Positions 34,569 through 42,798 of a stretch of 64,000 nucleotides of DNA are shown in pieces. Every line of letters begins with the position of its first letter. Within the stretch, counting starts at the first letter, position 1. The notes under the pieces were generated by a model that saw only the letters and a program-made list of their open reading frames with translations, had not been told where the DNA came from and ran no database searches. The position numbers and the translations under genes are program-made. This stretch comes from Blastococcus sp. PRF04-17 (lineage in GTDB: Bacteria > Actinomycetota > Actinomycetes > Mycobacteriales > Geodermatophilaceae). The DNA lies in the NCBI RefSeq assembly GCF_023016265.1, contig NZ_CP095412.1:4521416-4585415 (forward strand). Reading direction: 5' to 3'.

Positions 34569-35291
34569 GTGGCGCAGCGCACCGAGAAGGTGGCGGAATC
34601 CGTCGCGCGCGAGATCGTCCAGGAGATCCGCCGCAACAACCTGGAGCCCGGGGCGACCCTCCCTCCCGAGAGCGCGATGCTCGAACGCTTCGGTGTGGGG
34701 CGCGGCTCCCTCCGGGAGGCGTTGCGCATCCTCGAGGTGAACGGTCTCGTCGTGCTCAAGCCGGGGCCGCGGGGCGGCCCGGTCGTCGCCCCCCGGGACC
34801 CCGCCAGCTTCGGGCAGATGATGACGCTGCACCTCCAGGCGCTCGGGACCACCTACCGGCAGCTGCTCGAGGCCCGAGTGGAGTACGAGGCCGTCCTCGC
34901 CCGCATGGCGGCCGAGCGCGCGGGCGACGAGGCCGCGCAGATCATGCGCGCCGCGATGGGCACCCCGCCCTCCCAGCCCGGCGACGACCAGGAGTACGTG
35001 GGGGCGACCGGCGGGTTCCACAGCGCCGTCGGGCTCGCGTCCGGCAACCCGGTCCTCGCCCTCGCGGCCGACGCGATCTACGCGATCTGGTCGGTCCGCG
35101 TGACGCGCGTGCTCTACCCACCGGACCAGCGGGACGACGTGCTGCGCGACCACGCGCAGATCGCCCGGGCGATCGAAAAGCGTGACGCGCGACGGGCCGA
35201 ACGCCTGATGCGGGAGCACATGGACCGCTACAAGGAGTTCTGCGAGGCGCGCTATCCCGCCCGCATGGACGACCTGGTCGACTGGAGCTAG
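34569..35291 (+). CDS. FadR-type GntR family transcriptional regulator
   Basis: 240 residues from GTG 34569 with GGGAGG upstream. The winged helix contains LPPESAMLERFGVGRGSLREALRILEV over two segments and a conserved wing KPGPRGGPVV; the FCD domain has GGFHSAVGLASGNPV and REHMDRYKEFC. It is more diverged at the N-terminus than the other two paralogs. Its stop overlaps that of the converging amidohydrolase gene by 4 bp. Probable targets are the adjacent dehydrogenase and amidohydrolase/crotonase genes. Confidence 0.88.
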   Translation: MAQRTEKVAESVAREIVQEIRRNNLEPGATLPPESAMLERFGVGRGSLREALRILEVNGLVVLKPGPRGGPVVAPRDPASFGQMMTLHLQALGTTYRQLLEARVEYEAVLARMAAERAGDEAAQIMRAAMGTPPSQPGDDQEYVGATGGFHSAVGLASGNPVLALAADAIYAIWSVRVTRVLYPPDQRDDVLRDHAQIARAIEKRDARRAERLMREHMDRYKEFCEARYPARMDDLVDWS

Positions 35292-36133
35292 CTCCTCGAC
35301 CCGTAGAGCTCGAGCGCGGTGCGGCCGAGGACGGCGGCGCGTTCCGCGGACGACAGCGGAGCGCACGCCGTGGTCACCGCCGCCCACACCTCGGCGTAGG
35401 TCGCCGCCTGCAGGCAGACCGGCCAGTCCGACCCGAACACCACGCGATGCGGGGTGAACGCCTCCAGCGCCACCTCGACGAACGGCGCGAGGTCGGCGTA
35501 GACCCAGTTCGGCGGGGCGATCGTGTGGACGCCGGACAGCTTGCACCAGACGTTCGGCTCGGCGGCCAGCGCCCGCAGGCCCGTGGCCCACGGCTCGACC
35601 TGCGCCGACGCGATCGGTGCCTTGCCGAGGTGGTCGAGCACGAACCGGAGGGAGGGATGCTGCCGCACGGTGTCGAGCGCCGCGGGGAAGTGTTCCGGGC
35701 GGATCATCAGGTCGAACGGCAGCCCCCGCGCCTCGAGCGCCGTCAGGCCCCGCCGCACCTCCGCCGACCGCAGCCACCCGGCCGGGTCGGCCTCGGCGAG
35801 GGCCTGGTGACGGATGCCCACCAGAGCGGGGTCGTGCGCGAGCTCGCTCAGCGCCCCGTGCGCGTCGGGGCGCGCCAGGTCGATCCACCCGACGACGCCG
35901 GCCACGAGATCGTCGTCGCGCGCATGCTCCAGGAAGACCCGTGTCTCGTCCGCGTCGTTGACCACCTGGACGAGGACGACCCGCTCGACCGGCGTGCCGG
36001 CCAGCGCCGTGCGCAGGTCGGCCAGGCCGAAGTTCCGCCGGATCGGCGCGTCCGGCCGCATCCAGCCGTGGTCGTGCGCGTCCAGGTCCCAGACGTGCAC
36101 GTGGGCGTCGACGACGCCGGTCCCCGTCCTCAC
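35288..36133 (-). CDS. Amidohydrolase family protein (COG3618 type)
   Basis: 281 residues from GTG 36133, selected because GGGAGG precedes it by 7 bases; an in-frame TTG at 36172 would add 13 residues and overlap the divergent promoter. VVDAHVHVWDLDAH is the N-terminal metal motif, VLDHLGKAP carries a further His, and FGSDWPVCLQAA holds the catalytic Asp. The family includes sugar lactonases and ring-cleavage-product hydrolases or decarboxylases. It is divergent from the crotonase operon by 65 bp. Confidence 0.82.
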   Translation of the reverse strand: MRTGTGVVDAHVHVWDLDAHDHGWMRPDAPIRRNFGLADLRTALAGTPVERVVLVQVVNDADETRVFLEHARDDDLVAGVVGWIDLARPDAHGALSELAHDPALVGIRHQALAEADPAGWLRSAEVRRGLTALEARGLPFDLMIRPEHFPAALDTVRQHPSLRFVLDHLGKAPIASAQVEPWATGLRALAAEPNVWCKLSGVHTIAPPNWVYADLAPFVEVALEAFTPHRVVFGSDWPVCLQAATYAEVWAAVTTACAPLSSAERAAVLGRTALELYGSRS

Positions 36134-36175
36134 CGATGGCCTCCCCGGTCGCGGATCGTCGCTTGACGGCAATCC

Positions 36176-36186
36176 ATGACTACCAT
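36176..36186. promoter_or_regulatory. ATGACTACCAT site in the amidohydrolase/crotonase divergent promoter
   Basis: The reverse complement, ATGGTAGTCAT, fits the pattern ATG-N4-TCAT also seen at 26720 and 55127. AATATAGAT follows and could serve as a -10 element for the crotonase gene, whose GTG start lies at 36199 without a ribosome-binding site. Confidence 0.4.
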
Positions 36187-36198
36187 CAATATAGATCT

Positions 36199-36981
36199 GT
36201 GAGTGATGCCGCGGACCGAGTGCAGGTCGAGGACAGGAACGACACCCGCTGGATCCGGCTGAACGCCCCGGAGCGGCGCAACGCCTACGACCAGGCGATG
36301 GCCGACCGCATCTCCGATGCCCTCGAGTCGGCCAACGGCGTGCGGACCGTCGTCATCACCGGGGTCGACCGCAGCTTCTGCGCGGGCGGCTCCCTCTCGA
36401 CGATGAGCACGCCGACCACGGGGCAGATGCGGGTGCTCTACCGCGCCTCGCTGCGCCTGTTCGACGCCATCCGGCTCTGCCCCCGCCCCGTCATCGCGGC
36501 GGTCAACGGTGCGGCGGCCGGCGGCGGCAACGAACTCGTCGTCGCCTGCGACCTGGCCATCGCCGCCCGCTCCGCCACGTTCGGCCAGACCGGCCCGAAG
36601 GTGGGCAGCGCGCCGGTCACCGGCGCCACGAACGTCATGTCGGTGCAGATCGGCGAGAAGCGCGCCAAGGAGCTCAGCTTCCTGTGCCGGCGCTACACCG
36701 CGGAGCAGGCACTGGAGCTCGGCCTGGTCAACGCCGTCGTCGAGGACGACGAGCTCGAGGCCGAGGTGCAGCGCTGGATCGACGAGCTGCACGAGAAGAG
36801 CCCGCGCTACCTGGAGATCGCGAAGGTGAGCTCGAACATCTGGTGGAACCAGTCCCGCGACTCGTTCACCAACGGTCTCGGGATGCTGGTGCAGGCCGTC
36901 GGCAGCGACGACATGGTCGAGGGCGCCACCGCGTTCCTGGAGAAGCGCAAGCCCCAGTTCCGGCTGACCGAGGACGTCTGA
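36199..36981 (+). CDS. Enoyl-CoA hydratase/isomerase, MenB/BadI-like crotonase
   Basis: 260 residues from GTG 36199; a longer frame from 36136 would begin inside the divergent promoter. Oxyanion-hole motifs are FCAGGSLST and NGAAAGGGNELVVACD. FGQTGPKVGS is characteristic of the MenB (naphthoate synthase) and BadI (2-ketocyclohexanecarboxyl-CoA hydrolase) subgroup rather than ordinary hydratases, hinting at ring cleavage of a cyclic beta-keto acyl-CoA. There is no Shine-Dalgarno sequence, so the message may be leaderless. The next gene starts 4 bp after its stop. Confidence 0.85.
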   Translation: MSDAADRVQVEDRNDTRWIRLNAPERRNAYDQAMADRISDALESANGVRTVVITGVDRSFCAGGSLSTMSTPTTGQMRVLYRASLRLFDAIRLCPRPVIAAVNGAAAGGGNELVVACDLAIAARSATFGQTGPKVGSAPVTGATNVMSVQIGEKRAKELSFLCRRYTAEQALELGLVNAVVEDDELEAEVQRWIDELHEKSPRYLEIAKVSSNIWWNQSRDSFTNGLGMLVQAVGSDDMVEGATAFLEKRKPQFRLTEDV

Positions 36982-36985
36982 CGCC

Positions 36986-37879
36986 ATGAAGCCCTACCGC
37001 ACCGTCATCTCCGTCCCGGGCAACAAGCCGTCCTGGTACGACAAGGCCATCGCCGCCGGAGCGGACTGCCTCTGCCTCGACCTCGAGGACTCGGTCCCGC
37101 CCGCGGAGAAGGAGTCCGCCCGCGAGGCCATCCGCGACGCCATCGGCCGCATCGCCGAGCAGTACCCGAAGGTCGGCCTGTTCGTGCGCCCCAACGCGCT
37201 GGACACCGGCGAGACGGGCGCCGACCTCGAGGCCGTCGTCGTCCCCGGGCTGACCGGCGTCTTCGCCCCCAAGGTGGGCTCGGCGACCGAGGTGGCCAAG
37301 TACGACGCCCTCGTCGAGCACTTCGAGCGGCGCAACGGCGCCTCCGGCATCGAGTACATCCTGCCGATGGAGACCATCCAGGGCATCCAGCACTGCGAGG
37401 AGATCGCCCTGGCCTCGCCCCGGGTGGGCGCGCTGATCGGCCCGACCGCGGAGCACGCCGACATCGCCATCGCCGTCGGGTACGAGTGGTCGCCCGAGGG
37501 CACCGAGACCCGCTACCACCGCACCCGCATCCTGCTCGCCGCCCGCGCCGCCGGGGTGCACCCGCTCACCGCGCTCTGGGAGCGCATCCGCGACCTCGAC
37601 GGCCTGGAGAAGTTCACGGTCGACAGCCGCAAGATGGGCTTCCGGGGGCAGGTCGTGCTGCACCCCACGCACGTGCCGGTGGTCAACCGCGTCTACACGC
37701 CCGCCGCCGAGGACGTTGATTTCTACCGCGGCCTGCTCAAGGCCTACGAGGACGCCGAGGCCGCGGGCCTCGGAGCCGTCATGTACGGCGACATCCACAT
37801 CGACAAGGCGCACGCCGACAAGGCGACCGCGTGGCTCGCCCGGGTGGACGCCCTCGCCGCGCTGCACGGCGGCATCTGA
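36986..37879 (+). CDS. CoA-ester lyase (HpcH/HpaI aldolase, CitE-like)
   Basis: 297 residues from ATG 36986. LCLDLEDSVPPAEKESAR is the CitE/malyl-CoA lyase signature; FVRPNALDTG carries the Arg, and ILPMETIQGI the metal-binding Glu. Enzymes of this group cleave or form beta-hydroxyacyl-CoAs such as malyl-, citramalyl- or methylmalyl-CoA, releasing a 2-oxoacid. A MaoC hydratase follows 31 bp downstream, so the two may hydrate an unsaturated dicarboxylyl-CoA and then cleave it, as in itaconate or mesaconate metabolism. The CoA-transfer partner would be a CaiB-type enzyme. Confidence 0.87.
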   Translation: MKPYRTVISVPGNKPSWYDKAIAAGADCLCLDLEDSVPPAEKESAREAIRDAIGRIAEQYPKVGLFVRPNALDTGETGADLEAVVVPGLTGVFAPKVGSATEVAKYDALVEHFERRNGASGIEYILPMETIQGIQHCEEIALASPRVGALIGPTAEHADIAIAVGYEWSPEGTETRYHRTRILLAARAAGVHPLTALWERIRDLDGLEKFTVDSRKMGFRGQVVLHPTHVPVVNRVYTPAAEDVDFYRGLLKAYEDAEAAGLGAVMYGDIHIDKAHADKATAWLARVDALAALHGGI

Positions 37880-37910
37880 CCCCCGTTCCGACCCAGGAGA
37901 GGACACCCTC

Positions 37911-38390
37911 ATGCGCGGCCTGTACTTCGAAGAGTTCGAAGATGGCATGGAGATCAAGCACGCGTTCACCCGGACCGTCACCGAGATGGACAACGTGCTG
38001 TTCACCTCGTGCACCATGAACGTGGCGCCGATCCACCTCGACGAGGAGTACTCGAAGGCGAACCTGCCCCAGGGGCAGCGGCTGTTCAACAGCCTGTACA
38101 TCGCGGCGCTGGTCGGCGGCATGATCGTGCCGGAGCTGACCTACAAGACGACGATCGGCAACCTGGGCTACGAGAAGATGACCTTCCCGGCTCCGGTCTT
38201 CCACGGCGACACGATCCGCGCCGAGTCGACCATCCTGAAGAAGCGCGAGTCGAAGAGCCGCACGGACGCCGGCATCGTGTGGTTCGAGCACCGCGGCTAC
38301 AACCAGCGCGACGAGCTGATCCACCTGTGCCACCGCACCGGCATGATGATGCGCAAGCCGGCCGACGAGCACGCCGCCACCGCCTCCTGA
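37911..38390 (+). CDS. MaoC-like dehydratase, mesaconyl/itaconyl-CoA hydratase type
   Basis: 159 residues from ATG 37911 behind CAGGAGAGG. The hot-dog fold carries TMNVAPIHLDEEYSKANLPQG in the hydratase motif position (Asp/His pair) and FPAPVFHGDTIRAEST. It closely resembles the MaoC-type hydratases of C5-dicarboxylyl-CoAs that pair with CitE-like lyases. It is the last gene of the crotonase-lyase-hydratase operon and converges with the third GntR gene. Confidence 0.85.
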   Translation: MRGLYFEEFEDGMEIKHAFTRTVTEMDNVLFTSCTMNVAPIHLDEEYSKANLPQGQRLFNSLYIAALVGGMIVPELTYKTTIGNLGYEKMTFPAPVFHGDTIRAESTILKKRESKSRTDAGIVWFEHRGYNQRDELIHLCHRTGMMMRKPADEHAATAS

Positions 38391-38447
38391 CGGCCGGGCG
38401 TGCACGCCGGTGGCGCCCTGCGGCCGCGCCGGGGGAGTGCTGTCCGG

Positions 38448-39194
38448 TCAGCCGAGGAAGTTGTGGTCCCAGGGGATCGTGGCGTCCATGACGTGCGGGT
38501 ACTTCCGCTCGGCGTAGCGCTCGTAGGCCTCGATGTGCTCGCGCATGCGGGCGGCCGACGCCGAGGCGTCGCGGGACTTGAGCGCCTCGAAGATCTCCTC
38601 GTGGGACCGCACGATCGCGGCCCGGTGGACGCTCGGGTAGGCGACTCCCAGGGCGGTGCCGTCCATGATGCCGAGCAGCGAATCGACCATGTACGCGAAC
38701 AGGGCGTTGCCCGACGCGCGCGCGATGATGTCGTGGAACTGCCGGTTGGCCTCGAAGAACGGGTCCTGCTCGTCGATGTACCGGTGCATCCGGTCGACGG
38801 TCTCGTTGAGCTCGTCGAGGCACTGCTCGCTCATCCGCTGCGCCGCCAGGCTGCTGATCATCGGCTCCAGTGCGGTCCGGACCTCGACGATCGTCCGGTA
38901 CGGCGCGCCCTGCAGCTGCATCAGCAGCACGAACGTGCTGGCCAGGTGGGATCCGTCCGGCGTCCGGAACACCGGGCCGCCGCGGGGTCCGGGCTTGAGG
39001 GAGATGACGCCCTGGACCTCCAGGAGGCGCAGCGCCTCGCGCAGCGTCCCCCGACCGGTCTGGTACTTCTCCAGCATCGCCCGCTCCGGCGTGAGCAGGT
39101 CGCCGGGGCGCAGGTTGTCGCGCAGGGCGTCCCGCACGATCCGCTGGGCGACGAGCATCGCCGCCTTCTGCGGCCGCGGGGCAGATGCACTCAC
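38448..39194 (-). CDS. FadR-type GntR family transcriptional regulator
   Basis: 248 residues from GTG 39194, preceded by AAGGGAG. The N-terminus RPQKAAMLVAQRIVRDALRD nearly repeats the 32210 protein; the wing is KPGPRGGPVF and the FCD domain has RQFHDIIARASGNALF and REHIEAYERYAE. Gene duplication with the 32210 regulator is evident. The region upstream of it holds AT-rich sequence with ATGTT/AACAT arms (39231-39247), a likely binding site. Confidence 0.9.
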   Translation of the reverse strand: MSASAPRPQKAAMLVAQRIVRDALRDNLRPGDLLTPERAMLEKYQTGRGTLREALRLLEVQGVISLKPGPRGGPVFRTPDGSHLASTFVLLMQLQGAPYRTIVEVRTALEPMISSLAAQRMSEQCLDELNETVDRMHRYIDEQDPFFEANRQFHDIIARASGNALFAYMVDSLLGIMDGTALGVAYPSVHRAAIVRSHEEIFEALKSRDASASAARMREHIEAYERYAERKYPHVMDATIPWDHNFLG

Positions 39195-39308
39195 GGGGCG
39201 CTCCCTTCGCGCAGATCTGTGATCCCATCCATGTTAAAGATGAACATCGTCACAGCACCAGTTCCTCGTGCGTGCGGTGCCCACTCGGTGGGAGAGCGGA
39301 GCGGACGC

Positions 39309-39362
39309 ATGGCTTCTGCCACGAGGGCGGCGCGCCGGCCGGCCGTCCACGTGGCCGGCTGA
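39309..39362 (+). other. Possible 17-codon leader ORF before the epimerase-like gene
   Basis: ATG GCT TCT ... GGC TGA encodes MASATRAARRPAVHVAG and ends two bases before the ATG at 39365. GGAGCGGA precedes it. It might couple translation to the next gene; equally it may be chance in GC-rich DNA. Confidence 0.25.
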
Positions 39363-39373
39363 GCATGCTCAGC
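39358..39373. promoter_or_regulatory. 16-bp palindrome covering the epimerase start codon
   Basis: GCTGAGCATGCTCAGC is a perfect palindrome centred on the ATG at 39365-39367. It could be an operator or could bury the start codon in an RNA hairpin. Confidence 0.35.
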
Positions 39374-40176
39374 TTCGCGACCATGGCCACGGTCGCTCTG
39401 CGACCCGACGGGTCGGCGACGGTGCAGTACCCCCTGGACCGCGTGCTCGCCGCGGCCGCGCAGGCCGGCTTCCGCGGCGTCGGCGTGGACTGGTTCAGCC
39501 TGCGCGCCGCCGAACGGGCCGGCACCGACGCCGCCGCCATCGGCGAGCGGGCCCGCGACCTCGGGCTCGCCCTCACCGATCTGTCCGCGTACGGGCTCGG
39601 CACCGACGAGCGCGCTGACGACCCGGTGGCCCGGTCGATGGCCCGGCGGTGCGCGGCCCTCGGCGTCCCGTCGTGCGCGTTGGTGCTGTCGGTGCCGCCG
39701 TCGCCCGCGGTGTACGACCGGATCGCCCGCGTCGCCGACACGTTCGGGGCCGCCGGCGTCCGGCTCGCGCTGGAGTTCGTGCCGTACACCGCCGTCCGGA
39801 CCCTGGCCGAGGCGCGGGAGGTGTGCGAGCGGGTGGGCACCGAGCGCTGCGGCCTGCTGGTGGACACGTGGCACCTGGCGCGCAGCGGGGCTCCGCGGGT
39901 GACCTCGCCGGGCTGGGCGCGCACGAGATCGCCGGCGTGCAGGTGGCCGACGCGGCGTCCCTGCCCGGTGGGGACCTCGCGGCGGAGAGCCGGCAGGGCC
40001 GCCTTCTCCCGGGGGAGGGGGCCGTCGACCTCGCCGCGGTCGCCGCCGTGCTGCGGAACGTCGGGTACTCCGGTCCGCTCGGCACCGAGGTGCTCTCCGC
40101 CGAGCTGGCCGAGCGGCCACCCGAGGAGGTCGCCGAGGCCTGCTTCCGCGCCGCGGCGGTCTACTTCCCCGGCTGA
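39365..40176 (+). pseudogene. Sugar phosphate isomerase/epimerase-like protein, frameshifted
   Basis: The first 178 or so residues (LSFATMATVALRPDG to LLVDTWHLARSGAPR) and the remainder (GDLAGLGAHEIAGVQVADA to AAAVYFPG) are in different frames. One extra G in the GGG run at 39896-39899 joins them as RGDLAGLG. The product is an AP_endonuc_2/xylose-isomerase-like TIM barrel: RLALEFVPYT carries the first metal Glu and LLVDTWHL the Asp/His, with a later Glu in LGTEVLS. Natural roles include 2-keto-myo-inositol dehydratase and similar. The end overlaps the converging LLM gene by 16 bp. It may be intact in reality. Confidence 0.72.
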
Positions 40177-41186
40177 GCCGACGACTCGATGGCCGCGATG
40201 CCCGGCACGAGGTCCCGGCCGAGCTCGTCGAGGTAGGAGAGGAACCACTCGGGGTCCATGTCCGGCCAGCCGGCGCGGAGGACGAGCGGGTCCACCGGCA
40301 GCGTGGTGGCGATCCGCCGGATCTGGGCCAGCACGTCGTCCGCCGAGCCCGCGAGCACGTGCGCGCCGACGAACTCGGCGAAGTTGCGCTCCACCTCGTC
40401 CGGCGTCCACGTCTCGTGCGCGTTCTGCGCGTAGTGCAGGTACCGCTTCGCCGACGCCTGCTCGAACCTCGCCAGCGCGTCCGCCCGGTCGGCGCCGAGG
40501 AACACGTTGCGCCGGAGCGGTTGGGGGTTCGGCCTGATGCCCCGGGACGCCTGCTCCGCCGCGAACGCGTCCAGCAGCGGCCCGACGTCGGCCAGGTCGA
40601 CCGCCGGCGGCACGATCCACTTGTCGGCGACCCGGCCGGCGCGGCGCACGGCCCTGGGTGCGTGCCCGCCCACCCAGACCGGCGGGTGCGGCTCCTGCCA
40701 GGGCCGGATGTGCGGCTGTGCGCCGTCCAACTGCCAGAAGCGGCCGGAGAAGGTGACCGTGTCCTGCGTCCAGAGCGCCTTCATCAGCTCGAGGCCCTCC
40801 TCGAACCGCTGCACGCGCTCACCCCATGGCACGCCGAGGTGGTCGAACTCCTCGGGCCGGTAGCCCAGTCCGATGCCCACGACCAGGCGGCCCTCGGTCA
40901 TCACGTCGAGGCTGGCGAGCTCCTCGGCCAGCAGCACCGGGTGGTAGACCGGCGACATGAGCACGGTCGTCACCAGCCGGACGTCGGGGTCCACCTCGGC
41001 GGCGAGGCGGGCGAGCACCGGCACCGGCTGCAGGCAGGTGTAGTCGCCGTACAGGAAGTGCTGACCGAGGCAGAGGTAGCGGAAGCCGTTCCGTTGCGCG
41101 GCCTCGACCTGGCGCAGCAGTTCGGTGAACTGGCGCTTCGGCCCCCACGCCCTGGGGAGGTCGCTCAGCAGTACGCCGACGTCCAC
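40161..41186 (-). CDS. LLM class flavin/F420-dependent oxidoreductase
   Basis: 341 residues from GTG 41186, the start that matches the N-termini of the other two paralogs (VDVGVLLSDLPRAWG). Features are LCLGQHFLYGDYTCLQPVPVLARLA, MTEGRLVVGIGLGYRPEEF and HPPVWVGGHAP. It is the last gene of the thiolase-SDR-crotonase-LLM operon. A longer frame upstream overlaps the crotonase and is unlikely. Cofactor choice between F420 and FMN is open. Confidence 0.86.
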   Translation of the reverse strand: MDVGVLLSDLPRAWGPKRQFTELLRQVEAAQRNGFRYLCLGQHFLYGDYTCLQPVPVLARLAAEVDPDVRLVTTVLMSPVYHPVLLAEELASLDVMTEGRLVVGIGLGYRPEEFDHLGVPWGERVQRFEEGLELMKALWTQDTVTFSGRFWQLDGAQPHIRPWQEPHPPVWVGGHAPRAVRRAGRVADKWIVPPAVDLADVGPLLDAFAAEQASRGIRPNPQPLRRNVFLGADRADALARFEQASAKRYLHYAQNAHETWTPDEVERNFAEFVGAHVLAGSADDVLAQIRRIATTLPVDPLVLRAGWPDMDPEWFLSYLDELGRDLVPGIAAIESSAQPGK

Positions 41187-41202
41187 GGACCGGTCCGAGG
41201 CC

Positions 41203-41982
41203 TCAGCGACCCTGCCAGCGCGGCGCGCGCTTCTCCTTGAAGGCGGTGGCCCCCTCGCGAGCATCCTCCGACGAGCGCACCGGTTCGCTGATCTCGCGCT
41301 GCCGGTCGAACCGCTCGGCGGCGGGCCACTCCGGGGACTCGATCAGGATCCGCTTGCTCGCCGCGACGGCCAGCGGGCCGTTCGCCGCGATGGCCGTGGC
41401 CATGCCCAACGCCTCGTCGAGCGCGCCGCCCTTCGGCGTCAGCCGGTTGACCAGCCCCACCTCGTAGCCGCGGGTCGCCGCGACGAGCTCGCCGGTGAGC
41501 GCCCACTCCATCGCCACGTGGTACGGGATCCGCTGGGGGAGGCGCAGCAGTCCGCCGCCGGCGGCGACCAGGCTGCGCTTCACCTCGGGCAGGCCGAACT
41601 TGGCGTCCTCGGCGGCGACGAGCATGTCGCAGGCCAGGGCGATCTCGAACCCGCCGGCGATCGCGTAGCCCTCGAGCGCGGCGATGATCGGCTTCACCGG
41701 CGGGCCCTCGACGATGCCCGCGAAACCGCGGCCCGGGATCGAGGGGCGCTCTCCGGCCAGGAACGCCTTGAGGTCCATGCCGGCGCAGAAGGTGCCGCCG
41801 GCCCCGGTGATCACGCCGGCGACCAGGGAGCGGTCCTCGTCGAGGCGGTCCATCGCTTCGCCGATCGCGACGGCGGTCTCGGTGTTGATCGCGTTGCGGG
41901 CCTCGGGCCGGTTGATGGTGACGACCAGGACGCCCTCGACGACGTCGGTGAGAACGCTGTCGCTCACGGCCAGGCCGCTCAC
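41203..41982 (-). CDS. Enoyl-CoA hydratase/isomerase
   Basis: 259 residues from GTG 41982, overlapping the SDR stop by 4 bp. TINRPEARNAINTE opens the crotonase fold; the oxyanion hole is FCAGMDLKAF and GYAIAGGFEIALACD; FGLPEVKRSLVAAGGG supplies one potential catalytic Glu. The terminal KEKRAPRWQGR is a common crotonase end. It hydrates or isomerises an enoyl-CoA between the acyl-CoA dehydrogenase and SDR steps of a beta-oxidation spiral. Confidence 0.9.
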   Translation of the reverse strand: MSGLAVSDSVLTDVVEGVLVVTINRPEARNAINTETAVAIGEAMDRLDEDRSLVAGVITGAGGTFCAGMDLKAFLAGERPSIPGRGFAGIVEGPPVKPIIAALEGYAIAGGFEIALACDMLVAAEDAKFGLPEVKRSLVAAGGGLLRLPQRIPYHVAMEWALTGELVAATRGYEVGLVNRLTPKGGALDEALGMATAIAANGPLAVAASKRILIESPEWPAAERFDRQREISEPVRSSEDAREGATAFKEKRAPRWQGR

Positions 41983-42746
41983 GGGCGGGGGCCCATGCGC
42001 ACGGCGCCGTCCAGGCGGATCGTCTCGCCGTTGAGGTAGGAGTTGTCGAGGATGTGCAGCGCGGTGGACGCGAACTCCTCCGGCCGGCCGAGCCGGGCGG
42101 GGTTGGGCACCTGGCGGGCCAGACCCGCCTTCACCTCGTCACCGTGCCGGTCCAGGATCGGGGTGTCGAAGATGCCGGGGGCGATGGAGCACACGCGGAC
42201 GAGCTGCCGGGACAGATCCCGGGCGGCGACGAGGGTCAGGCCGACCACGCCGGCCTTGGCCGAGGCGTAGGGCAGTTGCCCGATCTGGCCCTCGAACGCG
42301 GCCACCGACGCGGTGAGCACGCAGGCACCGCGCTCGCCGTCGATGGGCTCGTTGGCGGCCATGCGCGCAGCGGCCAGCCGCAGCACGTTGAAGGAGCCGG
42401 CCAGGTTGATGTCGACGATCTCGCGGTACAGGTCGTAGTCGCCGGGGGAACCGTCCTTGTTGACCACCCGCACCGTCCCGCCGCGGCCGGCGCAGTGGAC
42501 GAGGGCGCGCAACGGCGCCCGCTGCGTGGCGACGTCCAGGGCGCGGTCGACGGCCTCGGCGTCGCGGACGTCGGCAGGGGAGAAGCTGGCCAGCTCGCCG
42601 AGCTTCGCCGCGACCTCCTCGCCGGCCGACGACGGCAGGTCGATGATCGTGACGGCGACGCCGCGCTCGATCAGGGCGGTGGCGGTGGCCAGCCCGAGAC
42701 CGGAGGCGCCTCCGGTGACGACGGCGGAGCTGTCGGTCAGGTCCAC
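41979..42746 (-). CDS. SDR family 3-hydroxyacyl-CoA dehydrogenase-like protein
   Basis: 255 residues from GTG 42746, six bases after AAGGAA. The Rossmann motif is [20 protein letters not shown] follows, and the catalytic set is Ser in [10 protein letters not shown] and YASAKAG. The long insert and [20 protein letters not shown] end resemble 3-hydroxyacyl-CoA dehydrogenase type 2 (HSD10-like) SDRs, and the thiolase and hydratase neighbours support a beta-oxidation role. Confidence 0.88.
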   Translation of the reverse strand: MDLTDSSAVVTGGASGLGLATATALIERGVAVTIIDLPSSAGEEVAAKLGELASFSPADVRDAEAVDRALDVATQRAPLRALVHCAGRGGTVRVVNKDGSPGDYDLYREIVDINLAGSFNVLRLAAARMAANEPIDGERGACVLTASVAAFEGQIGQLPYASAKAGVVGLTLVAARDLSRQLVRVCSIAPGIFDTPILDRHGDEVKAGLARQVPNPARLGRPEEFASTALHILDNSYLNGETIRLDGAVRMGPRP

Positions 42747-42798
42747 GTGGGTTCCTTCCAGGTGCAGGTCAGAAGAGGCCGGTCGGCGCTGGGGTCGG

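Noticed and set aside
38397..38408. Terminator GGCGTGCACGCC between MaoC and GntR genes
   Set aside because: A 12-bp palindrome without a loop or T-tract; too weak to call as a terminator in this base composition.
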